DNA of 64,000 bases, taken from contig CBDFGE010000004.1 of assembly GCA_965247055.1 (NCBI GenBank), positions 186,001 through 250,000 on the forward strand, read 5' to 3'. Shown piece after piece: positions 8,914 through 17,480 of the stretch. The first letter of the stretch is position 1. Each line of letters starts with the position of its first letter. The stretch is from CBDFGE01 sp965247055 (GTDB lineage Bacteria > Chloroflexota > Dehalococcoidia > Lucifugimonadales > JAGWBF01). The notes under the pieces were generated by a model. That model worked only from the letters and a program-made list of their open reading frames with translations, had not been told where the DNA came from and did no database searches. The translations under genes were made by a program, and so were the position numbers.

Positions 8914-9075
8914 CTCTGGCTGAGCTCTTTTTCAGGATGGAAGGAGGAACCCATCTCAATTTTCAACCGTTACCTCCAGAAATGGGGCGTGACTCCGCTC
9001 CGGCTCTCCTGGGACTGCCGGCGGCGCTTGCCCAGTGAAGTATGATCGCGTTGCATCCCCTAAGTTGACTGAGCG

Positions 9076-9456
9076 CTAGGTGCCGAGAGGGGGAGTGCTG
9101 ATGTCCAGCAGCTCCTTAAGTATCTCCCGGTGGCAATGGGTGCCGGGTCGCGACAAGTCCTCGTGGCAGAGCAGCGTAACGGTACCGTGGACTTCTTCCA
9201 GGTGCTTGACCTCCTCGAGAAGCCTCCTCCCTTCCTCGGACCCCGCTACCTCCTCCCGGTACCGCTGGGCAAAGGTGGGCCAGTCCAGGAGGCCCGACCT
9301 TGAGCCGCCCAGTAGAGCGGCGGAGGGACCCAGGTCCTTGAGCCAGCTGTCTACCCGGTCCCTGCGGACTCCCCGGGGCCAGTAGCGCATCACCAGCAGC
9401 CTGTAGCCGTCGGCTGGCTCGATGGGGTCGTGATAGATGCTCTTCGTCCGTATCAT
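9076..9456 (-). CDS. DUF488-family protein
   Basis: A 126-residue protein of the DUF488 family, recognised by IRTKSIYHDPIEPADGYRLL, the RYWPRG(V)RRD motif, WLKDLGPS, and the FAQRYREEV and TLLCHEDLSRPGTHCHR segments. DUF488 proteins are small cytosolic proteins of unresolved function, often with a conserved C-H near the C-terminus as here. The start at 9456 (ATG) is chosen because the conserved family begins at IRTKSIY; a GTG at 9516 would add 20 residues. Neither start has a strong ribosome-binding site. It is divergent from the glnS pair. Confidence 0.75.
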   Translation of the reverse strand: MIRTKSIYHDPIEPADGYRLLVMRYWPRGVRRDRVDSWLKDLGPSAALLGGSRSGLLDWPTFAQRYREEVAGSEEGRRLLEEVKHLEEVHGTVTLLCHEDLSRPGTHCHREILKELLDISTPPLGT

Positions 9457-9561
9457 GGCCCGTACTTCTGTCCCCGTGCGGCGTGGGGTGCCCTCAATAT
9501 CATAATGGAGCGCCACGGGAGAAGCGAGGGTCTACGGTCGTGGTAAAATTATCCTTGTACC

Positions 9562-10152
9562 ATGGCAATAAGACAGTCGAAGACAAAAGAGTTTCTGGCG
9601 GAGGCCGCGGAGCTGGTCCGGATGCAGCTGCCTCCGGAACTGAGGGACCCGTGCCTGGTAGGCCCAGTAGGCACGCTGGTGAAGCTCCACTATGGCGACC
9701 CAAAGGTGCATTACGAGGTATGGGTGCGCCGTCGAATTGGAGTGATAGAGACCGGCCTTCACTTTGAGGGTGCGCTCGAAGACAACTTACGGTACCTCCA
9801 GGAGCTGACGGAGCGCTACCACGATGCCATCCTGTCCCTGGGACCTGGGGTCGTGGCGGAGCGGTGGGCCGGCGCGTGGGCGCGGGTCCACCAGCCTATC
9901 CCCTTCTCAGCCCTGGACGAGGATACCCTCATGGTGGTAGCAGGACGGCTCGCGCAGATGGTGCGCGTTCTAGAGCCGGCGGTGAGGGCGATTGCCGATA
10001 CCGCCCCGGCGGGCGATGGGGCCAGGGGAGATGGCATGGCGGTGCCTCCCCAACCAGGCGGCTTCGTGGGCATCGGTTCCCGCCCTGGTGACGTGGCCGG
10101 AGCATCCCGTCGGAGGACCACCAGTGTACGTCGGTCCAGAGGGGAGCCATGA
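9562..10152 (+). CDS. Hypothetical protein upstream of and overlapping glnS
   Basis: A 196-residue protein I do not recognise. The N-terminal 140 residues look folded (LHYGDPKVHYEVWVRRRIGVIETGLH reads as strands, then helices), while the last 50 are rich in Gly, Pro and Arg and probably disordered. Its stop overlaps the glnS start by four bases (ATGA), so the two are almost certainly translated together; a link to tRNA charging is only an inference from that coupling. TAAAAT at 9544-9549 could serve as a -10 element, but no matching -35 is evident. Confidence 0.65.
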   Translation: MAIRQSKTKEFLAEAAELVRMQLPPELRDPCLVGPVGTLVKLHYGDPKVHYEVWVRRRIGVIETGLHFEGALEDNLRYLQELTERYHDAILSLGPGVVAERWAGAWARVHQPIPFSALDEDTLMVVAGRLAQMVRVLEPAVRAIADTAPAGDGARGDGMAVPPQPGGFVGIGSRPGDVAGASRRRTTSVRRSRGEP

Positions 10153-11843
10153 GTACCCCTTCCTCGGACTTTATCCGGAGCATCGTTGCCGAGGACCTGA
10201 CGGCGAACAAGAACGGCGGCCGCGTCGTGACCCGGTTTCCTCCCGAGCCCAATGGCTATCTACACATCGGGCACGCCAAGTCCATCTGTCTCAACTTCGG
10301 CATAGCTGCCGAGAACGTGGGGGGCGTCTGCAACCTTCGATACGACGACACCAACCCGGCCAGGGAGGACGTGGAATACGTGGAGTCTATCAAGTCCGAC
10401 GTCCGCTGGCTTGGGTTCGAATGGGGCGACCGTGAGTTCTACGCCTCTCAGTACTTCCAACAGCTCTACGAGTACGCCGTGCGGCTCATCAAGGACGGCA
10501 AGGCCTACGTTTGCAGCCTGAGTCCGGATGAAATCAGGGAGTACCGCGGCACTCTAACGGAGCCTGGCAGGGAGAGCCCGTATCGCAACCGTTCTGTGGC
10601 GGAGAACCTGGAGCTGTTCCACGGAATGCGGGCGGGAGAGTTCGCGGACGCCACCCATGTGCTCCGGGCCAAGATCGACATGTCGTCGCCGAACATGAAT
10701 ATGCGCGACCCGACCATCTACCGCATCCGGCGGGTGCCCCATCACAGGACGGGCGACAGCTGGTGCATCTATCCCATGTACGACTTCGCTCACAGCCTTT
10801 CGGACTCCATCGAGGGGATCACTCACTCGCTGTGCACGCTGGAGTTCGAGAACCACCGCCCGCTGTACGACTGGTTTCTCGACAACCTCAAGGTCCACCA
10901 CCCGCAGCAGATCGAGTTTGCCCGTCTCAATCTCAGCCACACCGTCCTGAGCAAGCGCAAGCTGCTACGGCTGGTGGAGGGGGGGCACGTTACGGGATGG
11001 GACGATCCCCGGATGCCCACCCTGGCGGGCCTGCGTCGGCGGGGCTACACACTGGAATCGGTCCGGAACTTCTGCGAGCGCATCGGCGTGGCCAAACACG
11101 ACGGTGTCATAGATATTGCGCTCCTGGAGCACAGTGTGCGTGAGGACCTGAACAAGCGGGCCCCCCGAGCTATGGCGGTGCTGCGGCCCCTCCGGGTCGT
11201 ACTGGACAACTACCCGGAGGGCCGGGTGGAGGAGCTGGAAGCGGTGAACAATCCGGAGGACCCGGGCATGGGGACGCGGAAGGTCCCCTTCTCGAGGGTA
11301 CTGTACATCGAAGGGGAGGACTTCCGCGAGGACCCGCCGAAGGGCTTCTTCCGGCTGTCCCCCGGCCAGGAGGTACGGCTTCGGTACGCGTACATTATCA
11401 GGTGTGTGGACGTGGTCAAGGACCCGCGGACCGGCGAGGTTATTGAGGTGCGCTGTACCTACGATCCCGATACCAGGAGTGGCTCGGGCCAGGCGGGGCG
11501 GCGGGTCAAGGGAACGCTGCACTGGGTCTCGGCCCCCCGCTCCCTGCCCGCGGAGGTACGCCTCTACGACCATCTGCTCACGGATGCGGACCAGGATGAG
11601 GGGGAGGACACTTCCGATTTCATCCTTGGCTTGAACCCCAGCTCACTTGAGACCTTGAGGTCGTGCCGGGTCGAGCCGAGTCTGGAGGGAGCTGCCCCGG
11701 GCAGCCGGTACCAGTTCGAGAGGCAGGGCTATTTCTGCGTGGACAGCGTCGACTCGTCCGGCGAGCGTCTGGTGTTCAACAGGACGGTGCCGCTGCGGGA
11801 CTCCTGGGCGAAGGTCCAGCGGGGGCAGCAGCAGAGTAGCTAG
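10149..11843 (+). CDS. glnS: Glutaminyl-tRNA synthetase
   Basis: A 564-residue class I synthetase that charges tRNA-Gln directly with glutamine. The HIGH signature is HIGHAKS at about residues 39-45 within FPPEPNGYLHIGH; the KMSKS-type loop is VLSKRKLLRL near residue 266. DDTNPAREDVEYVESI and YPMYDFAHSLSDSIEGITHS are diagnostic of GlnRS rather than GluRS. The C-terminal anticodon-binding beta-barrels are complete, ending near the usual E. coli length of about 550. It is translated from an ATGA overlap with the preceding gene. GlnRS is not universal in bacteria; its presence implies that this lineage need not rely only on GatCAB transamidation. Confidence 0.95.
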   Translation: MSTPSSDFIRSIVAEDLTANKNGGRVVTRFPPEPNGYLHIGHAKSICLNFGIAAENVGGVCNLRYDDTNPAREDVEYVESIKSDVRWLGFEWGDREFYASQYFQQLYEYAVRLIKDGKAYVCSLSPDEIREYRGTLTEPGRESPYRNRSVAENLELFHGMRAGEFADATHVLRAKIDMSSPNMNMRDPTIYRIRRVPHHRTGDSWCIYPMYDFAHSLSDSIEGITHSLCTLEFENHRPLYDWFLDNLKVHHPQQIEFARLNLSHTVLSKRKLLRLVEGGHVTGWDDPRMPTLAGLRRRGYTLESVRNFCERIGVAKHDGVIDIALLEHSVREDLNKRAPRAMAVLRPLRVVLDNYPEGRVEELEAVNNPEDPGMGTRKVPFSRVLYIEGEDFREDPPKGFFRLSPGQEVRLRYAYIIRCVDVVKDPRTGEVIEVRCTYDPDTRSGSGQAGRRVKGTLHWVSAPRSLPAEVRLYDHLLTDADQDEGEDTSDFILGLNPSSLETLRSCRVEPSLEGAAPGSRYQFERQGYFCVDSVDSSGERLVFNRTVPLRDSWAKVQRGQQQSS

Positions 11844-11847
11844 CCTC

Positions 11848-12954
11848 TCAGATCCGGTACACCCTGGCGGCGTTTCCACCGGCTATCTTCGCCTTCTCCT
11901 CCTCGGTGCAGTCGGCGAGGATCTCTTCGAGGATCTGGCGGGACCTGGGGAAGGTTGACTCGGTGTGGGGATAGTCCGAGCCCCATTGCAGGTTGTCCAG
12001 TCCTATGATGTCCCGGCACCTTATGCCCAGGGCGTCCTCCTGGAAGCCGACGAACACGTTGCGGTGGAAGTAGTCGCTGGGCAGCACGTCCTCCTTGAAC
12101 CGGTGCCAGGCGTCTTTTCTGGCCCTCTGGGTGTAGGTGTAATCGATGCGGTCCAGGAAATGGGGCACCCACCCGAGCTCCTGCTCCACCGAGCCGACCT
12201 GTAGCCTGGGATACCGCTCGAACACGCCTGAGAAGATCATGTCGGCCAGGGACATGCGCACCCAGTGGTCTATGTTGGCTATGAAGGCCGCGCTGGCGGA
12301 GTCTACGCTGGAGCCGGGCCGGCCCCTATTTGTGATGACGTGGAGGCTGAGGGGCATCTCCAGGTCTTGGGCCGTAGCCCAGAGGGGCGCGTACTCCGGC
12401 GAGTCGTAGCCCCTTCCTTCGGGAGGGGAGACGGTGACCATGGTCCCCGCGAGCCCCAGTTTCGCGCAGCGCTCCATCTCCAGGACGGCTGTACCCACAT
12501 CGTCGATGTTTATTGTGCCGATGCCCTTGAGCCGGTGGGGCACGGCCCCGCAGAACTCGGCGATCCAGTCGTTGTAGCTTCTGAAGCAGGCCGTCAGCAG
12601 GTCGCCGTCGGGCACGCTGAACAGGGCGAGTCCGCAGGTGGGATAGAGGATGCTGACGTCCACCCCGTCGATATCCATGTCCTTCACGTGCTCTTCGGGG
12701 ATATACCCGCCCGGCCGGACCTTCGCGTACCTGTCCTTGACCGTCAGGTCCTGGTTTCCCTCGAACCGTTTTCCCGTCTGGGTGGCCCCCTGGACCCCCA
12801 GCACCTTCACGCCGTCACAGGCCCAGAAGTCTCCGTCCTCAAGGCTGACCACTCGCGGGGCCCGGTCTCTGAACGCGGGCTCTATTCTGCTCGCCCACAG
12901 GTCCATGGGCTCCATGACGTGGCTATCGGCAGAAATGACCCTGTAGCTACCCAT
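11848..12954 (-). CDS. Amidohydrolase-2 family metal-dependent hydrolase
   Basis: A 368-residue TIM-barrel protein of the amidohydrolase-2 (ACMSD/decarboxylase-like) family. Metal-ligand candidates are ISADSHVMEP at the N-terminus, the SLHVITN His in the middle and GSDYPHTES near the C-terminus. Family members hydrolyse or non-oxidatively decarboxylate aromatic and related acids; the substrate is unknown. Many such genes occur in SAR202-type Chloroflexota. It is convergent with glnS, with only four bases between the stops, and is preceded by a clear promoter at 13021-13049. GAGGATGG lies upstream of the ATG at 12954. Confidence 0.85.
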   Translation of the reverse strand: MGSYRVISADSHVMEPMDLWASRIEPAFRDRAPRVVSLEDGDFWACDGVKVLGVQGATQTGKRFEGNQDLTVKDRYAKVRPGGYIPEEHVKDMDIDGVDVSILYPTCGLALFSVPDGDLLTACFRSYNDWIAEFCGAVPHRLKGIGTINIDDVGTAVLEMERCAKLGLAGTMVTVSPPEGRGYDSPEYAPLWATAQDLEMPLSLHVITNRGRPGSSVDSASAAFIANIDHWVRMSLADMIFSGVFERYPRLQVGSVEQELGWVPHFLDRIDYTYTQRARKDAWHRFKEDVLPSDYFHRNVFVGFQEDALGIRCRDIIGLDNLQWGSDYPHTESTFPRSRQILEEILADCTEEEKAKIAGGNAARVYRI

Positions 12955-13020
12955 CGGCGACCATCCTCAGTTTCAGCAGCCTGCCGCTTATCGCCGGCCT
13001 CAACCGTCCGGGAGGGACTT

Positions 13021-13049
13021 ATGATATAGTCGGCCCCAGGCCATGTCAA
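13021..13049 (-). promoter_or_regulatory. Promoter of the amidohydrolase gene
   Basis: On the minus strand TTGACA (13049-13044), 17-base spacer, TATCAT (13026-13021). Start near 13014, leader about 60 bases. It also separates this gene from the Hfq-like gene upstream. Confidence 0.65.
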
Positions 13050-13083
13050 ACTACGCCTGCCGGCCTCTGTGCCGCCGCCGGTG

Positions 13084-13356
13084 CTACGGGGACTCTGGGC
13101 TGTAGCTGCGCCACCAACCGTCGTCCCCCGTTTTCGACGCCGACAGCGGATACATACTTGCCACCGCGGAACGCATGACCAGCTGGTGGGCTTCCTTGAC
13201 CTTGAGTAGGATGGCCTCAGCGTCGAACTCCACGATCTCCCCTTTGAGCTGAAAGCCGCTGACCAGGTATATACTCACGGCCCCGCGGGTGCGGTGCATG
13301 TCCTCCAGCAGCCGGTCGGCCATGGATGGGCTCTTTCTGCTCCGGGTCTGTGCCAT
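13084..13356 (-). CDS. Hfq-like Sm-fold RNA-binding protein
   Basis: A 90-residue protein whose middle, VSIYLVSGFQLKGEIVEFDA then EAILLK, matches the Hfq Sm1 motif (VSIYLVNGIKLQGQIESFD in E. coli) almost position by position. The Sm2 motif is altered: the Hfq signature YKHAIST is replaced by VMRSAVAS, and the proximal-face Gln and Phe of classical Hfq are not conserved. It may thus form an Hfq-type ring with changed RNA specificity. The start at 13356 is chosen because GAGGAG lies seven bases before that ATG; an upstream in-frame ATG at 13398 has none. It lies downstream of the antiporter gene on the same strand (61-base gap). Confidence 0.7.
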   Translation of the reverse strand: MAQTRSRKSPSMADRLLEDMHRTRGAVSIYLVSGFQLKGEIVEFDAEAILLKVKEAHQLVMRSAVASMYPLSASKTGDDGWWRSYSPESP

Positions 13357-13416
13357 GGTTCTACTCCTCATGTCGGCCCGACATTCTGTGCGCCTCATTT
13401 CAGGGATGTAGTCATA

Positions 13417-14502
13417 TTAGAAGCTCCAGAGCACCACGGCAAGGATCAGATAGCAGGTCAGCAACTGGGCGCCTTCCAGCCAGTTGCTCTCCCCGTCCAG
13501 AAGCACCGGGACCATAAGGAACAATCCTGCCGCGAGGGATATGAGCTCTATCGGGGAGAAGATCAGGCCCACGGAATTTCCCGTGGCGTAGCCGATGAGC
13601 ACCACGACGGGCAGCACCAGGCAGGCGACCTGGGCCGCCGAGCCGATGGATATCGCCAGGCTGAGGTCCATCTTGTTTTTCATCGCTACGCTGATGGCCA
13701 CGATGTGGTCCACGACGTTGCTGAAGATGGGCACCAGGATCAGGCCGATGAACACCTGAGAGACTCCCGTGGACTCTACGACAGGAAGGATATTCTCCAC
13801 CAGGTGCTCGGAGATCAGGACGATGCCTCCCGTGGAGCCTGCCAGCATGAGCAGGCCGACGGGAACCGGCCAGCGGGCACCCTCTGCACCGTCCTCCTCA
13901 TGGGTCTGCCTTCGAAGGGAGAAGAGCACGGCAAAGACGTAGATAATGATCAGCAGGCCGGCCAGCGAAGGGGTGAGCAGGCTCGCACTGAAATGGGCGT
14001 TTTCCAGTTCCACGGCCAGGAGCACGCTGGGCAGCCCGATGGCTACCAGCGCGAGGGCCATGAGGGTGAAGTTTACCTGGACGGGGGCGCGGCTAAATCC
14101 CAGGTTCCGGTACCGGAGACCCGCAAAAAGGAGGCTCGTGCCCAGCACGAGGAGGAGCTGCCCCAGGATAGAGCCTATGAGGCTGGTTCGCACGACGACG
14201 AACAATCCTTGCTGGAGCGCCATGATAGAAATGATCATCTCGGCGGCGTTGCCGAAGGTGGCGTTGAGCAGCCCCCCCGAGATGGGGCCGAGCCGGGAGC
14301 CCAGGGACTCCGTCGCCTGGCCCAGCCGGTAGCTCAGGGTGATGCAGGACAGGGCGGCGCAGGCAAAGACCATAGGGGGAGAGGCGCCGAAGTGTTCCCC
14401 CACAATGGTAAGCGGGACGAACACCAGCATCGCGTTCATGACGTTCCCAGTGGTCACCAGGTTACCTCTAATGAAGGCCTTTGTCCCTGTCAGAGTAGCC
14501 AT
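13417..14502 (-). CDS. Ca2+/H+ antiporter (CaCA/Cax family)
   Basis: A 361-residue integral membrane cation exchanger with about 11 membrane segments in two inverted halves. The first alpha-repeat has GNAAEMIISIMAL, the classic Cax c-1 motif with the key Glu. The second has FSNVVDHIVAISVAMKNKMD, in which the usual AEH is VDH, a modest departure. A short acidic loop joins the halves (RRQTHEEDGAEGAR). It should expel Ca2+ (or a similar cation) in exchange for protons. The start at 14502 is set by GGAGGAGGG upstream; it begins one base after the stop of the TauE gene, implying translational coupling. Confidence 0.85.
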   Translation of the reverse strand: MATLTGTKAFIRGNLVTTGNVMNAMLVFVPLTIVGEHFGASPPMVFACAALSCITLSYRLGQATESLGSRLGPISGGLLNATFGNAAEMIISIMALQQGLFVVVRTSLIGSILGQLLLVLGTSLLFAGLRYRNLGFSRAPVQVNFTLMALALVAIGLPSVLLAVELENAHFSASLLTPSLAGLLIIIYVFAVLFSLRRQTHEEDGAEGARWPVPVGLLMLAGSTGGIVLISEHLVENILPVVESTGVSQVFIGLILVPIFSNVVDHIVAISVAMKNKMDLSLAISIGSAAQVACLVLPVVVLIGYATGNSVGLIFSPIELISLAAGLFLMVPVLLDGESNWLEGAQLLTCYLILAVVLWSF

Positions 14503-14503
14503 T

Positions 14504-15400
14504 TCAACCCTCCTCCCGCCTGCTACCGGCGGGGTGCCCGGGCGCACTCCGCCGGTGGAACTGGTGTCTGACGAGGTGGCTTAGCATGACTGCCCATACG
14601 GCCACCATGAAGATGACGAAGATGTATCTGAGGACGGGACTGGGCAGGGAGTTGGACAGGAGTGCGCCAAAGGCGGCGGCGACTACCGCCGGGCCCGCCA
14701 TGTAGAGGAGCACCCGGAGGTTCACGTTCCTGCCGCGGGCATGGGTGGCGGCTCCGGCCGCTGAATCGGCTAACGCGACTGACAGGGCGATCCCCTGGGC
14801 CGCGTGGTGGTCGATCAGGAAGAACCCTACGAGGCTTGGGACAATCAGGCTGGCGCCGCTGATGCCCAGGAGCCCGCTCAGGAGGCCGGTGCCGAATCCC
14901 AGCGCGACCAGAGTGAGGACGCTGGCCGACAACGTTGGGGACGCTAAGGAAGGCGACAGCTCCTTAACCGCGAAGTAGGGTAGGATGACTAAGAAGGCGA
15001 CGAGCATGACGCGCAGCGACAGGCGCCTCGCGGCGAGTGCGCCCAAGACGGCCCCTGTGGCGCTGCCTATGGCGATGGGCCAGCCCAGCCCAAGGTCCAG
15101 GTGTCCCAGGGAGGCGTAGGCTCCCGAGCCCACCAGGGAAATCAGAAGCACCGTGGCCAGCGTTGTGCCCGCCACCTGCGCGGGCCGCAATGCGCCCGTG
15201 AGCAGGAGCAGCGGGGCTATCGCCGAGCCGCCGCCGATCCCCAGCAGGTCCCCCAGCAGCCCGCCGGTAAGGCCGATCGCGTAGAGGGTCGAGGCCCTGG
15301 GAGCACTCCGGAGCAGAGAATGGACGCTGGCGGGAGGAGGACCGGAAGCGGATACCCAACGGAAATTGTGGGAGACACGCTGAGCAAGAGGAATCTTCAC
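14504..15400 (-). CDS. TauE/SafE-family sulfite/anion exporter-like permease
   Basis: A 298-residue membrane protein with eight to nine hydrophobic segments and the two TauE/SafE signature turns: LTGGLLGDLLGIGGGSAIAP in the first half and FGTGLLSGLLGISGASLIVP in the second. The family moves sulfur-containing or organic anions; the substrate is not readable. The first 35 residues are hydrophilic and may be longer than the true start (GTG at 15400 has no obvious ribosome-binding site). It is immediately upstream of the Cax-type gene in the same operon. Confidence 0.85.
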   Translation of the reverse strand: MKIPLAQRVSHNFRWVSASGPPPASVHSLLRSAPRASTLYAIGLTGGLLGDLLGIGGGSAIAPLLLLTGALRPAQVAGTTLATVLLISLVGSGAYASLGHLDLGLGWPIAIGSATGAVLGALAARRLSLRVMLVAFLVILPYFAVKELSPSLASPTLSASVLTLVALGFGTGLLSGLLGISGASLIVPSLVGFFLIDHHAAQGIALSVALADSAAGAATHARGRNVNLRVLLYMAGPAVVAAAFGALLSNSLPSPVLRYIFVIFMVAVWAVMLSHLVRHQFHRRSAPGHPAGSRREEG

Positions 15401-15741
15401 GGGTGCCGTCCTTACGTTCGGACCAGGGAGACCTGGCCCTCACATTTGCTAGGGCAGTGGTGCTGGCACCCGACTGCCCCGCGTTATACGGGTGGCCCTC
15501 GCCACCCATTAAGACAGCGGAATCTTATCACCCGCGCCGTGGAGGATTTCAAGTGGCCAGGGGATCTGTTTTCGAGGAAAATGGCAGCACTGGCCCCCGA
15601 GAACGCCCCCGGACAAAGGACACGGAACGGCGGGCAAAACGCCCGTGCCCTGTCTTCCCAACTCTCTTGCTCCGCCACATCCCCAGAGCAAGGAGGTCCA
15701 GTGTCACCTATCTACCGGACGAGTTACGGTCTTCATTTTCC
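15401..15741. other. Non-coding stretch between tauE-like gene and REP element
   Basis: About 340 bases between divergent genes. Open frames here show no family resemblance and no ribosome-binding site. On the minus strand TATAAC (around 15485-15490) with TTAATG upstream could be a weak promoter for the TauE gene; I am not confident in it. Confidence 0.4.
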
Positions 15742-15863
15742 TGTCATGCTGAGGAGCGAAGCGACGAAGCATCTGGTGGGGAACGGTCGACGATTTCGAA
15801 TACGCTTTGCTGAGATGGCCGCCCCTGCCTCACCAGACCCTTCGCCTTCGGCTCAGGGTGACA
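15742..15863. repeat. REP/MITE-like element with terminal inverted repeats
   Basis: The left arm TGTCATGCTGAGGAGCGAAG and the right arm (reverse complement TGTCACCCTGAGCCGAAGG) form imperfect inverted repeats around a central spacer, 122 bases in all. The left arm matches the half element at 8204. It lies directly upstream of the purF promoter. Such elements are non-coding and dispersed in many bacterial genomes. Confidence 0.65.
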
Positions 15864-15895
15864 ATGAAAAGACCCTACTGGACGAGTACACGCTA

Positions 15896-15924
15896 TTGAC
15901 CCCCGATTTGGGCGGGGTTATAAT
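15896..15924 (+). promoter_or_regulatory. Near-consensus promoter of purF, leaderless
   Basis: TTGACC (15896-15901), exactly 17 bases, TATAAT (15919-15924). The GTG start codon at 15931 lies seven bases on, where transcription should begin, so the purF message is predicted to have no 5' leader and no ribosome-binding site. Confidence 0.75.
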
Positions 15925-15930
15925 GCGGGC

Positions 15931-17382
15931 GTGAACACGACGTCTGGGCCTCCCGGAACCGGGATCCCGTTCGATCACCCCAGGGAAGAGTGTGGGGTCG
16001 TGGGGGTTTACGCACCGGAGGGAAATGCCAGCCGTTTGGCTTTTTTCGGCCTGTTTGCCCTTCAGCACCGGGGGCAGGAGAGCGCCGGCATCGCTGCCTC
16101 CGACGGGCGCTCCATTAAGGTCCACTCCAGCATGGGCCTCGTCACGCAGATTTTCCGTGAGGAAGCGTTATACCCGCTGTCGGGTAGCTTCGCAATAGGG
16201 CACACCCGTTACTCCACCATGGGGTCCAACGTGGCCTGTAACGCCCAGCCGTTGGTGGTAAAAGGTGTCCATGGGGAGCTGGCGCTGGGCCATAACGGGA
16301 ACGTGGTCAATGCGCCGGAGCTGCAACGGGAGCTTGCGGAGCGGTGGGGGTGCAACTTCACCTCCACCACCGACTCGGAGGTCATAGCATTTCTCCTGGC
16401 CAACGCTCCGGGGACAACGTGGGAGGAGCGTATCGCCCACTGTATGCGTACCCTCCAAGGCGCCTTCTCCGCTGTAGCGCTCACCCCCGATACCATGATA
16501 GGGATGAGGGACCCACTGGGCGTCCGTCCCATGTGCCTGGGCCAGCTTGACGGTGGATGGGTTATAGCTTCCGAGAGCTGCGCCCTGGATCACTTGGGAG
16601 CCACTTTTGTGCGGGAGCTGGAAGCCGGTGAGGCGGTGCTGATAGATAAAAACGGCCTGAGGTCCTTCGTCTGGCCGGGAGTAGGCACCCGTCGTGCCCT
16701 GTGCGTCTTCGAGCTCATATACTTCGCCCGGCCCGACAGTATCCTGGATGGGAAGCTGGTATACGCGGCCCGGCGGGCAATGGGCGCTCGGCTGGCAAGG
16801 GAACATCCGGCCGAGGCGGACGTGGTCATCGGCGTGCCCGATTCGGCCACTGCCGCCGCCGTGGGCTATGCCCAGGAGCTGTCGATACCCTACAGCGATG
16901 GCCTGGTGAAGAACCGCTACGTGGGCCGGACCTTTATTGAGCCCGACCAGAGGATGAGGGACCTGGGTGTCAGGCTGAAGTTCAATCCTCTGCCCGACGT
17001 GGTCTCAGGCAAGCGGGTCGTGCTGGTGGACGACAGCATCGTCCGGGGGACTACCACGCCCCACGTGGTCGGCCTGCTCCGTAAGGCGGGCGCGCAGGAG
17101 GTCCATATGAGGGTGTGCGCGCCTCCTATACAGCACCCCTGCCATCTCGGTGTGGACATGGCCACCCGCCGGGAACTAATTGCGGCCAACAAAACTGTGG
17201 AAGAGATACGGCAGTTCATAGGAGCGGATTCCCTGGGCTACCTGAGCGTCGGGGGCCTCCTGAAGACTGTGGGGGGCGGCGACGGTGGTTTCTGTGACGC
17301 GTGTTTCACCGGGAACTACCCCATTCCCGTTCAGCTGGAGATGGACAAACTGGTCCTGGAGCACTCCCGGAAGCCCTCCTGA
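15931..17382 (+). CDS. purF: Amidophosphoribosyltransferase
   Basis: Catalyses the first committed step of purine synthesis: PRPP plus glutamine to phosphoribosylamine. 483 residues. The N-terminal Ntn glutaminase domain has its nucleophile at Cys21 (REECGVVGVY), so a propeptide of about 20 residues would be removed. The PRTase domain carries the PRPP loop VVLVDDSIVRGTT. Conserved cysteines around CVFELIYFARPDS, PCHLG and GGFCDACF match the Bacillus-type enzyme that binds a 4Fe-4S cluster and has a propeptide. It starts with GTG, apparently leaderless. purM follows 98 bases later with its own promoter-like element. Confidence 0.97.
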   Translation: MNTTSGPPGTGIPFDHPREECGVVGVYAPEGNASRLAFFGLFALQHRGQESAGIAASDGRSIKVHSSMGLVTQIFREEALYPLSGSFAIGHTRYSTMGSNVACNAQPLVVKGVHGELALGHNGNVVNAPELQRELAERWGCNFTSTTDSEVIAFLLANAPGTTWEERIAHCMRTLQGAFSAVALTPDTMIGMRDPLGVRPMCLGQLDGGWVIASESCALDHLGATFVRELEAGEAVLIDKNGLRSFVWPGVGTRRALCVFELIYFARPDSILDGKLVYAARRAMGARLAREHPAEADVVIGVPDSATAAAVGYAQELSIPYSDGLVKNRYVGRTFIEPDQRMRDLGVRLKFNPLPDVVSGKRVVLVDDSIVRGTTTPHVVGLLRKAGAQEVHMRVCAPPIQHPCHLGVDMATRRELIAANKTVEEIRQFIGADSLGYLSVGGLLKTVGGGDGGFCDACFTGNYPIPVQLEMDKLVLEHSRKPS

Positions 17383-17421
17383 GGGCGGCGCCGCGCACCG
17401 TCTGGTCCCCTCTCGCCCATC

Positions 17422-17451
17422 TTTGCGCCGTACCCGCCGATGCTATATACT
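17422..17451 (+). promoter_or_regulatory. Possible internal promoter for purM
   Basis: TTTGCG (17422-17427), 18-base spacer, TATACT (17446-17451), followed by a 29-base leader containing GAGGGAGG before the purM ATG. The -35 is poor, so this may only supplement the purF promoter. Confidence 0.45.
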
Positions 17452-17480
17452 TTCCTCTGTATTTCCGAGGGAGGTAGCGT

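Noticed and set aside
13294..14571. 425-codon open frame on the plus strand opposite the Cax gene
   Set aside because: It is the antisense shadow of a clear Ca2+/H+ antiporter; its sequence is His/Gln/Gly-rich with no domain.
15403..15813. Open frame over the intergenic region upstream of purF
   Set aside because: It runs into the REP-like element and has no conserved sequence or ribosome-binding site.
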